Assembly (NCBI GenBank): GCA_037039685.1 | Contig: JAWNGF010000007.1 | Coordinates: 868,001-932,000, forward strand | Origin: Ceratobasidium sp. AG-K | Taxonomy: Eukaryota > Basidiomycota > Agaricomycetes > Cantharellales > Ceratobasidiaceae | Length of the DNA stretch: 64,000 bases | Direction of reading: 5' to 3' | In this document: one piece after another, positions 34,450 through 45,600 of the stretch | How the letters are laid out: each line of letters opens with the position of its first letter | Position numbering within the stretch: position 1 is the stretch's first letter | The notes under the pieces: generated by a model | Seen by the model: only the letters and a program-made list of their open reading frames with translations | Told to the model about the DNA's origin: nothing | Database searches by the model: none | Translations under genes and position numbers: made by a program

Positions 34450-37400
34450 TTAAGGGCCTGGTGCGGTGGGGTGGAGTTTGTGAAATTTATCAACTAGTTC
34501 AGGAGCATTCTTGAGGTCCTCCTTTGTTTGCCAAGAATTGTCTGCATGAGAGTATCCTTTCCATTTGACGTAATAGTGGAGTTGACAGCAAATTTTCTTG
34601 GAGTTAAGGATCTCTTCAACTTCCCACTCTTCTTCTCCTTCTTGTGTGACAATAGGGGGTGGTTGAGCAGGTTTGCAACCATGGGGATCATAGTGAAATT
34701 TCTTGAGCAACATGACATGGAAGACAGGATGGATCTTCATTGACTTTGGTAATTCCAGTCTAAAGGCATGAGTCCCTATTTTTTCCAGTACTTTGTAAGG
34801 GCCTAAAACTTTGTGAGAGAGTTTTACTGAAGGTCTGTCTGTGGATATGTTTTGATGATTAAGCCAGACTTTATCTCCAGGGTTTATTTCTTCTGGTTCT
34901 TTGGCTCTTTTATCAAAGTAGTGTTTGTAGGATTGGTTTGCTAGGATGAGAGCGGCTTTGACTTCATTGTATCCTTTCAACAGGAATTCTGCATGGGCAT
35001 CAGCTTCAGGAACAGTATAGTCTGATTCTTCCCCAATGTTCATTCTAGGGTTGAAACCTTGACAGATCTGGAAAGGGGTTTTGCCAGTGGATGCCTGGAT
35101 TCCATTGTTGTAAGCAAACTCTGCCATAGGGAGTAGGGCTACCCAGTTGTTTTGCCTATGGTTGACAAAAGCTCTGATAAAGATTTCAACGACTTGGTCT
35201 GCCCGTTCTGACTGTCCATCTGTCCTTGGATGATAGGCTGTGCTGAAGGTGGGTTTTACGTCCAACCATTTGTACAGATGCTTAATGAACTTTGAGTTGA
35301 AGGTGGATCCTCTATCCAAGACTGTTGCTTTTGGGGTGCTGTGAAGTTTCCAAATGTTTGCAACAAAGATATTGGCTATGTCTACTGCTGTGGCCGTTGA
35401 TTTGCAAGGGAGATAATGTGCCATCTTGGAGAACCAATCTACCACTGTTAAGATTGCGTCATATCCTTCTGACTCTGGGAGCCCTACAATCATGTTGTAG
35501 GAGATCTCTTCCCAAGGTCTCTCAGGAATGTGTAAAGGATGCAGTAGTCCTGTGGGGAGTTGGTTTCATGGTTTAACTCAAATGCATGTTTTGCAGTGTG
35601 ACACATAAGAGTTGATGAATTTCTTCATGGTTGGCCAGTAGTAAGTTCTTGAGACCAATTTCAATGTTCTTGCTTGTCCAGGATGCCCAGCTGTAATATT
35701 GTCATGGCGCGATTCCAATATCAGGTTTCTGATGGTTTCATCCTTGGGGACAAAGATCTTTCCCTTGAACATTAGGAGTCCTTCTCTGTATTCCCAATCT
35801 TTGACTTTTTCCCCGTTTCTCAGCTTATTGTGAGCTTCCTCTAATCTGGGATCTTTGAGGATTGCTTCTCTGATTAGATCATTAATCTCCTGGTCAGGGG
35901 TAATAGCTGAAATGAAAATGTCTGGTTTGAGGAGAACTTGGTTCTCTACCCCCCCCCAAAGGTTCTAAGTCATATTGCCTCAAGAGAATGTCTGCTTTTT
36001 TATTCTGGCTTCCTGGCCTATACATGATTTGGAAGTTGAAGTCCACCAAGAAGTTCATCCAGCAAATTTGGCGTTGGTTCAGTTGTTTGGATGATGAGAA
36101 GTATTCCAAGTTTTTGTGATCTGTTGTGACTTGAATGGCTTTTTCCATGCCTTGAAGTAAGTGCCGCCATTCCTTGAAGGCTCTAATAATTGCCAATAGT
36201 TCTTTGTCAAAAATGTCATAGTTTTGTTCAGCCGGATTTAGTGATTTAGAAAGGAAAGCTACTGGGTGTAATTTCCCTTCTCCATCCTTTTGAGATAAAA
36301 CTGCTCCTGTGGCAAACCCTGATGCATCTGTTTCAAGGAAAAACTCCTTATTTTGATTGGGCTGCATCATTACAGGTGCCACCTTAAGAGCTTCCTTTAG
36401 TGCAATCATGGCATCTTGTTCTTTGCTTGTCCACTGCCACTTTTGATCCTTCTTGAGTAGGTTGTATAGGGGTCTGGCTTTGCCGGCAAAGTCTTGAATG
36501 AATCTTTGATAGAAATTGACAAATCCTAGGAACTCTTGAACTTGTTTAACATTCTTGGGAGCTTTCCAATTCATAGCCGCCATGACCTTTTCTTGATCCG
36601 TTTCAATTCCTTTATTGGAAATGACCAGTCCTACCCAGTCCAGTTTGGTTTGGTGGAACTTGCATTTCCTCAGTTTCACAATTAACTTGTGTTCTCTTAG
36701 TCTTCTTAGCACCTCTTTGACATGTCCTGGATGGTCTTCGACTCGTTTGGAAAAAATGAAGATGTCATCAATGTATACTAGTACAAAAACCCCCATAATG
36801 TGCCTGAATATAGAGTTCATTAGGGGCTGGAAGCTTGATGGGGCGTTTTTGAGACCGAAGGGCATGACCTTCCATTCATACATGCTGTACTGAGTTTTGA
36901 AGGCTGTTTTCCATTCATGTCCTGTCGCTATTTGGGTTTGATGGAATCCTTGTGCCAAGTCCAGAGTGGTACCAATGACAAATCCTTCCAGGGCCCTTAA
37001 CCATTGATCCAGTAGAGGGATTCCACTCACATTGAATTTGCACAGCAAATTCACATATCTATAGTCAACGCAAAAGCGTAATTCTGGGTTGTTTGGATCT
37101 TCTGGATGGGGCTTTTTGACAAATAGAACTGGCGATGCTAAAGGAGACTTGGAAATTTGAATGTGTCCCCTCCGGATGAGGGTTTCCAGTACTTTCTTCA
37201 TTTCTTTGTCTTTGGCTGGGGATGTTTTGTAAATAGGGCCATGCTTTAATTTGGCCTCTGGTAGGAGGTCCAGTGTGATGTTGGTTGGTCTGTGAGGTGG
37301 GAGTTCTTCCAATCTGGATTTGTCAAATACATCTGCAAACTCCTTATATTCTTTGGGTAATGTAGTTTCAGCTGCAATTTGGAGTGTAGATGGGACTTCT

Positions 37401-37849
37401 AGGCAGTTTTTTGAGCAGAACTTGCTTGTGTATGCAATTGTCCTATTTTTCCAATTAATTTGTGGGTTATGTTTCTTGAGCCATTACATCCCAAGTACAA
37501 TGGGGTGTCTTCCAATGTTTGTGACGTGACATTCTATTTCGCTGGAATGTGTTCCCATAACAAGTTTAAATTTGGTATAGTGGGTGACCTTTCCAGATGA
37601 AACTTCTTGCCCATCTATAACTTGCAAAGTCTTTGGTTTTTTGTGTTGAAAAAAGGGAAGGTTTGCTTCTTTTGCTAGGGAAGGGTTGATGAAGCAGGAG
37701 GTTGCGCTGCAGTCAGGTAGTGCTTGTCCAGAGAAATTTTTTGATTTGTCAACTGACTTAGAATTGGGAGCTGTAGCTAGTGGATGAGCGGTGAAGTCAA
37801 GGTATAATTGGTTTTCATTTGATATTGACATGATTTTGAGTTCATCCAT
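34450..37849 (-). pseudogene. Gypsy A pol: protease, RT–RNase H, integrase, chromodomain
   Basis: One long frame broken at few points. Protease has LPDCSATSCFI. A TAA at 37484–37486 precedes WLKKHNPQINW. RT (about 37200–36500) keeps VYIDDIFIFS intact. RNase H keeps LETDASGF, FDKELLAI and TTDHKNLEY. A nine-C run at 35949–35957 causes a frameshift before the integrase. The integrase has its HHCC finger (GHPGQARTL ... SHCKTCI), two TGA codons at Arg positions (35578–35580 and 35566–35568), then VDWFSKMAHYLPC, VLDRGSTFNSKF and TDGQSERADQ supplying the DDE acids. It ends in a chromodomain (WEVEEILNSKK ... YYVKWKGYSHADNSWQTKED), which in chromoviruses directs integration to marked chromatin. It terminates just before the polypurine tract, with no extra ORF. 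Confidence 0.9.
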
Positions 37850-37879
37850 ATTACTAGCTAATATATCACCAAGTACTTG

Positions 37880-39237
37880 GCTCCTTAATAAGCCTTGGTG
37901 ACGTCTTTTCCCGCTTCAATATCTGAGGAAATTTCTTCAATCTGAGCTTCAAACCCTGATGCTGTGTTCTTGGAAGGACAGACCCTTGCTGAGTGTCCCT
38001 TACTGCTGCAGGTGAAGCAAATCATGGGTCCTTTTCCTTTTCCATCTAGATCCATTGCATTGGGATCTTTAACAGGAGTGGAAGATTTGGGTGATTGGGC
38101 ACTAGGAGTATTGAAAGTGCTAGTTCAGGTGTCTTTTTGAATTGCTCCAAATGGGACATTTCCTTTTGTTCCATCATCCCAGGAGATCTGTGGGATTGCA
38201 CGGCCCTTTGCGTTCCTGGAAATACTTGAGATTTTTCCATATTGCACCCCCCCTGTAGGTTTTGACATGAAGACACAATTGTTTACATTGAATCTTTGAC
38301 CTAGTGAGGTGTTTGGAGTGTTTGTGGCCACCTTAGGTGTAGTTTGTTTTGAGGTGCTGGCTTGTAGGCTTTGAACCTTTTTTGGTGTGTTAATGGCATT
38401 CATTGTGGAATTGATTTCCAGGGCTCACTTGCAAACTTGGTTAAATTTCCTTGTTGCTTCATGAGGTTTGAAGTTCTGTGATACCATGGCCATTTTGATT
38501 TCATCTTTAAGACCGTTGTAGAAATCATCACAAAGTACTCAATCAGTGTACCCAAGTACTGATGAATAGGTGACAAAATCCCGTAGATAGTCTTGAACAG
38601 AAATCTTCTGGACCAACTTTTTGTATAGTTGTCTATATCAGTTGATTTTGTGGATGTTGCTCAACCTAGCTTGCATTTTGTTCCAGAATTCATCTATGTT
38701 GTGTAGCCAATTAGTTGCTCCTCTTCTTGCCGTATCTACATCAATTCCAGGTTGCATCCAAATGTAGGCAGGCCCTTTGCAATAACACATGATATAAGCG
38801 ATTTTTTGTTCTGTAGTTGCCTGCGGGGATGTATGGTTTATGTACAAGGTACATTGCGATTTAAACTCATCAAATTTGTCTACATCCCTAGAGAATTCTT
38901 CTGGGGGATGCATTTTGAGTTTGTATCCTGGAGTGGTTGTTGATGCAGTCATGGAGGGTGTTGCTCCCAGGTTTGCTAGTGATTGAGATACTGCGGTTAT
39001 TAATTGGTGAAGAGGTGCAATCTGTGAGGTTTGGTTTTGGATTGCCATGACATCTGCCACAGTGTTGTCAATTCCTTGTTCTAGCATGGCGGTGATGCTA
39101 TTCAAGGCATTGATGTGGCCATTTATTTTTCACACCACATCTATTAGAGCATTGATTGCGTGTGCTACAACATTGGGTGGGGATGTTTCAGATAATTGGG
39201 TGAACCCTCCTTGACTTGGTGATGGGGCTCTAGACAT
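37880..39237 (-). pseudogene. Gypsy A gag with CCHC knuckle
   Basis: It starts at ATG 39237 (MSRAPSPSQGGFTQ). A capsid region (YKLKMHPPEEFSRDVDKFDE ... GPAYIWMQPG) leads to RQLYKKLVQKISVQDYL and a CCHC zinc knuckle (CFTCSSKGHSARVC, about 38020–37980). The frame is interrupted only by TGA codons (39130, 38638, 38539, 38425 and 38125), each where Arg fits (VV-KING, KIN-YRQL, CK-ALEI). Restoring those five sites in thought gives one open gag, so decay is by point transitions rather than indels. Confidence 0.82.
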
Positions 39238-39392
39238 ATTGGAGTAGGGAGAAGTGTGGATTTATTGGGAGCCCAGACCGTACAGAATATTGCAAATCCT
39301 TCTGCAAACTTGTCTATCTTTAATGACACATTAACTTCTTAAAAACACCAATTCAAGATTTTTGTCCTCCAGAAACAATGCGTTGATCACTC

Positions 39393-40090
39393 CTAGTTTG
39401 TCGTACTGTTCATATATGTAGTTACAATGAATGTCTTCAATAAAGAGTGATAGGGGTTCCAGCCTGAGCTGTTCCCTGTGTTGTTCCTGTGTGAGTCAAG
39501 GTCTTGGTCCGACTGAAAAGGGTTGGGGGCAATGGCGTTAAGATGGTTTAGAAGGTGGTAATCCTGGTTGATAGGAATACACACTTCTGTTGCAAGATGA
39601 CAGTATTTGCCCTTGATTTTGTCTTTAAGGGTTTCAATTGTGCACCACTGACATTTATTGTTGTTGATGAGGTTTTCAACCTTCTGAGTATGTTTTTCTT
39701 GTATTTTAATGAGTTGGTTGCAGTTTTCAATCAGGACTCGGGTTTGTTCTTGCAGGCGCTTGACTTTGATATTGGTGTCAGCTAGGTTTATGCTTTGGAC
39801 ATGGTCTTGATTGGCTTGTTGCTTGTTTGTGTTGTCAATGTTTATTTCAATGACCTTGAGCCTTGAATGAAGTGCTTGATAATTGGCTTTGAGTTGATTG
39901 TGATTTTTGTTGTTCCTGGTACGTTTGACCCTTACTTCCTCTGCTTGTTCAACTTGATCTTCTTCTAGTACTTCAATTCAACTGTTTAATTCATTGACTT
40001 TGGTGTCTGGATTAAGTACAAAGTCTTTTAGTCTAAAGACTGCTTTGCAGAGGCTAAAAAATGCGGGGAACACTTTTAAGGTTAATTAGT
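39393..40090 (-). pseudogene. Gypsy A coiled-coil ORF upstream of gag
   Basis: A minus-strand frame from about 40090 to 39393. It reads EVLEDQVEQAEEVRVKRTRN, LKANYQALHSRLKVIEINI and VKRLQEQTRVLIENCNQLIK, with clear heptads, then CQWCTIETLKDKI. One TGA at 39978–39980 replaces an Arg codon (LNS-IEVLE). It is in a different frame from gag and is separated from it by about 150 bases. It may be a separate ORF or a displaced gag N-terminus; gag N-termini in gypsy B and element C are also coiled coil. Confidence 0.55.
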
Positions 40091-40554
40091 TAGTTACTAA
40101 TTAATCCTTTTTTAGTGCGTACTGATGGAAACAACGAGTTGATGTGGTTCTTGATGGATGTGAGTGTTAACTTGAGTGGTGCTCCAACCACTTTCCAGGT
40201 TGACTTAAGAGGATCTGGCTTCCTTGAGATGTTGATTTGGATGTGAAGGGTGCTAGACGCTAAGCTTTTGCTTTATATACTCCTTATCTCATCTTATCAA
40301 TTATCAACAGCCTTGGGTGGGCGTGATAGTGACAGTGTATGACAGAGTAAGGGTGTATTTAGCTGACTAAAGCCGCTATGACCCAAAAGAGGACAACAAT
40401 TGGGTTCACTGACAGCATATAGCAACATGGGACTACTGGTCTATATCAAGTATAGCTTGTTGTCCGTTGTACTATGCCCGTTTTCCTGTGTACGTTCTAT
40501 CTACTTGGTGGAAGAGCAGGGGCTTAAGGCCAATGCTAGAAAGGCTTGACCTAA

Positions 40555-40969
40555 TGTCCTGACTTGGATCAATTAGGTGTATAAAGGTTAAGGGGTTCGA
40601 CTTAGATAAGTCTTAGAACCCAAGGGATGGTGATAGTAAGGGGATTTGATTGAAGCAAGTCCTAGTGGAGAGGAGGTCAAGCCTTGTTGTTAACTGGCTT
40701 GACCTCTGGGTTTATATACATGAGGGATCAGTGCCACATCACTATCTATCAGTGTGAGAAAGCCAAGTACAACCAATGATAAGCGAGATAAGAGGTATGA
40801 CTCAACATTCTGGAAGTTCCAGAAGCAATCACCAATATCAAATGAAAAGACAAATACATCACATGATACAAGTTAAGCGCCAGAGGACATTTTTACCAAA
40901 AAAGGAAAGTGTTCGGAAAAAAAGATATAAAATCAGAATAAAATGTCTGAGCTTAGTCAGCTCATGACA
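40555..40969 (-). repeat. Gypsy A 5' LTR
   Basis: 415 bp, paired with 34024–34438 and followed by target duplication CTGGT. Differences include C/T at a CpG (TTCGAC versus TTTGAC) and CA versus TG at 40737/34206. Confidence 0.93.
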
Positions 40970-41387
40970 CTGGTGCTCTTGCAGGCTATGCCGCTGCCAA
41001 TTTTGCAGGCAACATGCTTACAAGCCACGCTACTGGCAGTTGGGCTTTCACTCTAGCCAGGGGTACCATTGCTCTTTTGAGCACTGAGGCCAAATACATC
41101 ACCAAATGCTCAGCCATGCATCATGTGACATGGGCACAATCATTCTTCAACAAGTTTGGTTTCCTGCAACCTGAGCCAACCTGCATTCACATTGACAACC
41201 AACCCAGCATGGCAACTGCTGAGAAGCCAACTCATCATGCACACACAAAACATATTTGCATTTGGTATCACTTCACACAGAAGGTGATTGAGCTTGGTGA
41301 AGCCAAATTGGTGCACATGACCATGGATGAGCAAGTGGCTGACATTTTCACCAAGTCACTGAGCTGTCTCAAGTTTCTGTGGTTCCA
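40970..41387 (+). pseudogene. Copia E RNase H, C-terminal part
   Basis: It continues the frame interrupted at 34018: GKP joins GALAGYAAANFAGNMLTSHA across the gypsy A target site. RNase H motifs are GSWAFTLARGTIALLSTEAK, HIDNQPSMATAEK, then HICIWYHFTQKVIELG and DEQVADIFTKSLSCLKFLWF. Element C then interrupts it at 41388; the last residues lie at 45387–45415. Confidence 0.82.
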
Positions 41388-41884
41388 TGTTGCAACCTGC
41401 TAATGCCTATGGTTGACGACTGCTAATGGCCTTTGAGATGTGGAACAATATGTGATAAGTCTTCTAAGACTCTATCACTAAGGTGGACAAACACTAGTCT
41501 TGTCAGTACAAGTCACTAGCTCCTAAGTACAAGTGGCTGCACTAAAGGCTAGGTAGCCAAGTGCCTCTGATCACACTGCAGGGAGAGTTGACAAGGCAAA
41601 GCAAGCTGGGGATGACCATGCTTGCAAGCCAGTATATATACTCAGAAAGGGGGTGAGTAATGGTAAATACATGAGTCATATGTCTGAATCAAAGTCTGAG
41701 TCATAAAGGGGGCTGTGCAGGCCAGCCAATAGAAAATAGCATGAGTCATATGACTCATGGTGACACATCATCCATACACCTCACTAAACAAGGGAGAGGG
41801 CTCAACAAAGAGGAAAGGCACTTAAGGCACTGGTACAAGCCATGAGTCCGCAAACAGAGAAAGAGGGAGGGACAGGTCACAACA
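41388..41884 (-). repeat. Element C 3' LTR
   Basis: 497 bp, nearly identical to 44890–45386. The TG end abuts target site TTCCA, and the internal side abuts a G-rich polypurine tract. Confidence 0.9.
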
Positions 41885-41924
41885 TTGCCCCCCCACAAAG
41901 GCAAGTGTAGTGGAGTGCACTCAC

Positions 41925-43106
41925 CTATTTGTGGACAACCCATTCCTTCAGCTCCAGCCACCCAACCCATTCTGCCAAGGTGCGCATGTCCGTCTCAAGG
42001 ACTTTGTTCATTTTGTCCCACTTCTCCTGGTATAGGTGGTCTAGTTCTTCCTGGTGCTGTTGTTGAAGGCGCTTGAGCTCTGCTGCTTCCCGTCTGGACC
42101 ACTGTTCTTGCCTATGGTCAAGCCATTTGTTGAGCTGCTTGACGCTCCATGATCCGCATTGGACAAGGCAGCAGGCCTCAAGGACGTTGGCGTTGCATGG
42201 CATTTGATTGCCAGGGGGCTTTGGTTCCATGTTGGCAATGGCATTGCCCACATTGGCAATGAGGGCTTTGACATTTGCTTGGGCCTTGTCCCCAGTGGCT
42301 TCCCATTCCTGTTCAACTTGTTCAGTCTCCTTGTTGGAGATGTGGGGAGGAGCAGAGATGTCAATCCTGTCCTTGGAACTTGGAGGTGCAGGTGGGACCT
42401 TGACACTTTCTTCCTTGACATCTTCCATTGGCTGTCCTGCCAAGTTGATGTGTTCACTCCCATTGGCACCTTTTGACCAGTTGATGGCATTGAAGGAGGG
42501 ATCATCTCTAGGGTAAGTGTTTGAGGGGGTGTGTAGCTGTTCAAACTCACTGTCCATTGGCCATCCTGACTCAAAGTCTGTGGCACATGGGCGCCACCAG
42601 ATTCCTTCTTTGTTGCAGTGTCCGTTGGTAGGGACAAGACGGGGGTCTTCTTCCCACTTGAACCACTGGTCCCCTTCCGACTTGTACCCAGTGTCCTGGT
42701 TCCAGGCATCCGCGCTCTTGAGGACAACATTGTGGACCATGAGCCTGATGCAACCGTGGCAGTGGTAGTATTTGCTGCGGCCAATATTGGTGGGATCAGA
42801 AGGCTGGGCATCTGGTTGGCTAACCCAAAGTAGGGAGCCAAGGCAGGGAACAATGAGGGACTTGCATTGCTTGTCCCACTTGATAGTAGATTGTTCTTGC
42901 AGGGGAATGTACCTTAGCTGGACTCCTGGTTCAAGGTGCTCAGCAAGGGCCTTGGCCTCATTGAAGGACCAGGGGGTGGTGTCCCTGTTGTTGACGGTGT
43001 ACTCACCTGGTCCAGCAAGCATGAGGGCCTTCTTGTAGGCCCTAGCCTTCCTGTACTCAGAGGCCCAGGTGACAAAGGCAGAGGAGGCGGTGTGAGAGGC
43101 AGGCAT
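41925..43106 (-). CDS. Element C ORF3, intact extra ORF of unknown function
   Basis: A 393-codon frame from ATG 43106 (MPASHTASSAFVTWASEYRK) to TAG, with no internal stop. It lies between the pol tail and the polypurine tract, the place of env in some gypsies, but has no signal peptide or membrane span. The N-terminal 200 residues have paired Cys/His (SKYYHCHGCIRLMVHNVVLK, NGHCNKEGIWWRPC). The middle is Pro/Ser-rich and acidic. The C-terminus is a coiled coil (RREAAELKRLQQQHQEELDH). The block HCHGCIRLMVHNVVLKS aligns loosely with VCQGYAAFQVSEVVLLS of the corresponding ORF in gypsy B. I do not recognise the family. It is the only unbroken gene in this element. Confidence 0.7.
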   Translation of the reverse strand: MPASHTASSAFVTWASEYRKARAYKKALMLAGPGEYTVNNRDTTPWSFNEAKALAEHLEPGVQLRYIPLQEQSTIKWDKQCKSLIVPCLGSLLWVSQPDAQPSDPTNIGRSKYYHCHGCIRLMVHNVVLKSADAWNQDTGYKSEGDQWFKWEEDPRLVPTNGHCNKEGIWWRPCATDFESGWPMDSEFEQLHTPSNTYPRDDPSFNAINWSKGANGSEHINLAGQPMEDVKEESVKVPPAPPSSKDRIDISAPPHISNKETEQVEQEWEATGDKAQANVKALIANVGNAIANMEPKPPGNQMPCNANVLEACCLVQCGSWSVKQLNKWLDHRQEQWSRREAAELKRLQQQHQEELDHLYQEKWDKMNKVLETDMRTLAEWVGWLELKEWVVHK

Positions 43107-43164
43107 TTTTGGTAGATAGGTAAAGAGTTTTCTTTTGAAAGGGGGGACCGTTTGGCAGAGAGCA

Positions 43165-44860
43165 AGTGCTAGTTGGCTGAACAGCTGGGGAGATGATTTT
43201 TGCTGCCTTCCCCTTTGTCTTTTTGTACTCTGAGGAAGTGTAATTCAGAGGAAGTGGGCTGGTGGGGAAGTCCTTTTGGAACTTTCTCATTGATTCTTCC
43301 AAGAGTGATGGTCATGTTTCTCATTCCTTCTGCCATACTTCCTAGGGTTTCTTCAATGTGTGTAATGCACTGGGTTTGTCCTTGCAAGGTTTGGTTCATC
43401 AGGAGATCAAAGTTGTTCAACCTATTGTTGATTTGTTCGCAATTTTCAACCAATTGTTTGAAGACTTCAAGGACTTGCTGTTGAATGCAATCTATGCTCC
43501 TAAGTCTTTTGTAGAGGGTGTTGACTCCATCCTCTGTTCTTGAAGCAATGCGCTCAATTTGCTGCATCATATTTGTTGTATCTTGGGTTTGTAGATCCCA
43601 TTGCCATTTGAACCCTTTGATTCTAAGGGCTTGGCTGCGTTCTCCTGTTGATATTGGACCTGGAGGGTATTGAATATTCTTTCCAGGGTTTGGATAGGAT
43701 TTCCCTCCATATTTTCCATTAGTTGTTCTTGCCTCAGTCTTTCATCCTGTGAAATAGTCTCAATGCTTCCTTGTGATTGGAAGGTTGATGGCATGCTCAG
43801 GGCACTGTGAGTTCTAGGAACTTCTGCTAGTGGCGGCATGGATGCAGGGGTGAAATTTGGGGTAGTCATGGGAGGTGGAAATTGTGCTCCAAAATTGGGA
43901 AATGCTAGAGGGCGTCTAGTCCCTATTGTTCTGGTGTTTCCTTTTTTCTCATGGTGGCATTTGCCCTGCTTTTGATGGTCCTGGGGTTGCGTTTCTAAGT
44001 GGTGCTGGTATCCTGATCACACACACAGCTCTTGGACTAATCACACTTTCCCCATGGAAGGTGACAACTGGTGCTGCTGCTGGTGGCATGTTGATTGGAT
44101 TTTCAACTACTCAAATAGTTGGTGAAGTGGAACTTTCTTTGTTTGATGTTGTAAGCTACTTCTTAATGGCTGTGAAACAAGCTGCAAGGGAGAGTGGATG
44201 GCACTAAGACCTAAGTGACCTCTTGAACTGCAACACACTTAAGTGTCTGTAGGCTCTAAAGGGTAGGGGTGGTTCTAAGTGTCGCTTGAAGGGGATGTTT
44301 TGATGAGACAAAACAAGCTGGGGTTACCAGGCTTGTTGGTCCTCTATATATATTCAAGAAGTGGCTGAGTCATATGAAGCACAGCCACATGAGTCAAGCA
44401 AGTCTACCAACCAGGAGTGTCCATGTGAGTCATGCTGTATGAACAGACATGACTCGTTCAAAAGCACAGCCGCGTTACATAATGTAACAGAATAACCACA
44501 AGAAAGTGGCAACACAGCAAAAGGAAATGGAAACATGACACAGGGTAAATGATAGGCGGACAAGACAACAGGGGAGTCCAATGGAGGGAGCTGGCTCATG
44601 ACATTTGAACTCCTAGGTTCTTCTTGAGTTCCTGATGTTTTGATAAGGTTTCCAATTCCTCCTGGGACGCTGGTGGAAGGGGGTCTTGATACTTGGCTGG
44701 CACTTCTAAGTGGCACAGTCAAGTCACCTGCCTGTTCTCTTGCTCCTCTTGAGGGGTTTGATCAGATCTTGACTATTGTGCTGGTTGGAGCCTTGCTCCT
44801 TTGAGACACTGCACTTGAGGATCAATTGTCCATGTTGTCATGTGACCTTGTTTTCTTGTG
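43165..44860 (-). pseudogene. Element C gag remnant fused to a pol tail
   Basis: The gag N-terminus (SASQVSRPPSTSVPGGIGNL, then RIPAPLRNATPGPSKAG after the solo LTR) resembles IQIPISNATPGPS of gypsy B gag. The coiled-coil part (IDCIQQQVLEVFKQLVENCE ... MTITLGRINEK) ends at about 43290. There it is joined to MRKFQKDFPTSPLPLNYTSS in another frame, which matches MRTFERDFPEAPLPSNYKSR at the end of the gypsy B integrase ORF. A deletion of several kilobases therefore removed everything between. At 43567–43570 the stop of one gag piece overlaps an ATG in the next frame. Confidence 0.7.
44147..44603 (-). mobile_element. Solo LTR of the gypsy B family inside element C
   Basis: 457 bp, TG...CA, similar along its length to the gypsy B LTRs. 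It is flanked by perfect 5-bp duplications TTTGA (44142–44146 and 44604–44608). It splits the gag of element C, so it arrived after C. No internal sequence remains, as expected after LTR–LTR recombination. Confidence 0.9.
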
Positions 44861-44889
44861 GCTCAGTGTACTAAGAGCTTGCTTTGCAA

Positions 44890-45386
44890 TGTTGCAACCT
44901 GCTAATGCCTATGGTTGATGACTGCTAATGGCCTTTGAGATGTGGAACAATATGTGATAAGTCTTCTAAGACTCTATCACTAAGGTGGACAAACACTAGT
45001 CTTGTCAGTACAAGTCACTAGCTCCTAAGTACAAGTGGCTGCACTAAAGGCTAAGTAGCCAAGTGCCTCTGATCACACTGCAGGGAGAGTTGATGAGGCA
45101 AAGCAAGCTGGGGATGACCATGCTTGCAAGCCAGTATATATACTCAGAAAGAGGGTGAGTCATGGTAAATACATGAGTCATACATCTGAGTCAAAGTCTG
45201 AGTCATAAAGGGGGCTGTGCAGGCCAGCCAATAGAAAATAGCATGAGTCATATGACTCATGGCAACACATCATCCATACACCTCACTAAACAAGGGAGAG
45301 GGCTCAACAAAGAGGAATGGTGCTTAAGGCGCCGGTACAAGCCATGAGTCCAGAAACAGAGAAAGAAGGAGGGACAGGTCACAACA
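44890..45386 (-). repeat. Element C 5' LTR
   Basis: 497 bp, paired with 41388–41884 and followed by TTCTA (target duplication with one transition from TTCCA). Confidence 0.9.
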
Positions 45387-45600
45387 TTCTAGGAAATATT
45401 GGGAATTGCATGAATTGCTTGATTTTCACTCATTTTTATGCTTCTTTTTCACTTGACATCATTTGAGGGTGTGTGTGAGAATTCAACTGACATAGATGTA
45501 TATACTTACATTTGTGGCTGTTGTACTGTACTTGTTTGTATGGACCCTGAGTCCCTTTCTATGGGTGCTTTGCCCATTTCTTTTTCCTCAGTCTTTCCAT
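45387..45600 (+). other. Copia E 3' end before the right LTR
   Basis: The first bases complete the copia E reading frame to a TGA. The rest is AT-rich untranslated sequence leading into the right LTR. Confidence 0.55.

Larger units (their letters stand above)
34024..40969 (-). mobile_element. Gypsy A: full-length chromodomain Ty3/gypsy
   Basis: A complete minus-oriented element of 6946 bp with two 415-bp LTRs (TG...CA ends) and a perfect 5-bp target duplication CTGGT (34019–34023 and 40970–40974). Order on its own strand: LTR, coiled-coil ORF, gag with zinc knuckle, protease, RT–RNase H, integrase with chromodomain, polypurine tract (AGAGGGGGGTAA before 34438), LTR. The LTRs differ at only about five of 415 positions, so the insertion is recent. 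It interrupts the RNase H of copia E. Confidence 0.93.
41388..45386 (-). mobile_element. Element C: deleted non-autonomous gypsy
   Basis: 3999 bp with two 497-bp LTRs (41388–41884 and 44890–45386; TG...CA). The flanks TTCCA and TTCTA are a target duplication with one C-to-T change. Excising C with one copy of the duplication restores the expected end of copia E (FLWFQEILGIA then stop). Inside, in element order: gag N-terminus interrupted by a solo LTR, gag coiled coil, a direct join to the last residues of a pol ORF, an intact 393-codon ORF, and polypurine tract TGTGGGGGGGCAA. Capsid, protease, RT and integrase are gone. It would need proteins from another element to move. Confidence 0.85.

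Noticed and set aside
34450..35493. Integrase–chromodomain frame considered as a domesticated host gene
   Set aside because: It lies inside a complete element with matched LTRs and target duplications, and its upstream part is broken by stops and a frameshift.
42041..42853. Minus-strand frame of 270 codons overlapping element C ORF3
   Set aside because: It overlaps the 393-codon ORF3 in another frame and is Pro/Ser/Thr-rich, as expected for an out-of-frame reading. ORF3 has the ATG, the length and the positional match to gypsy B.
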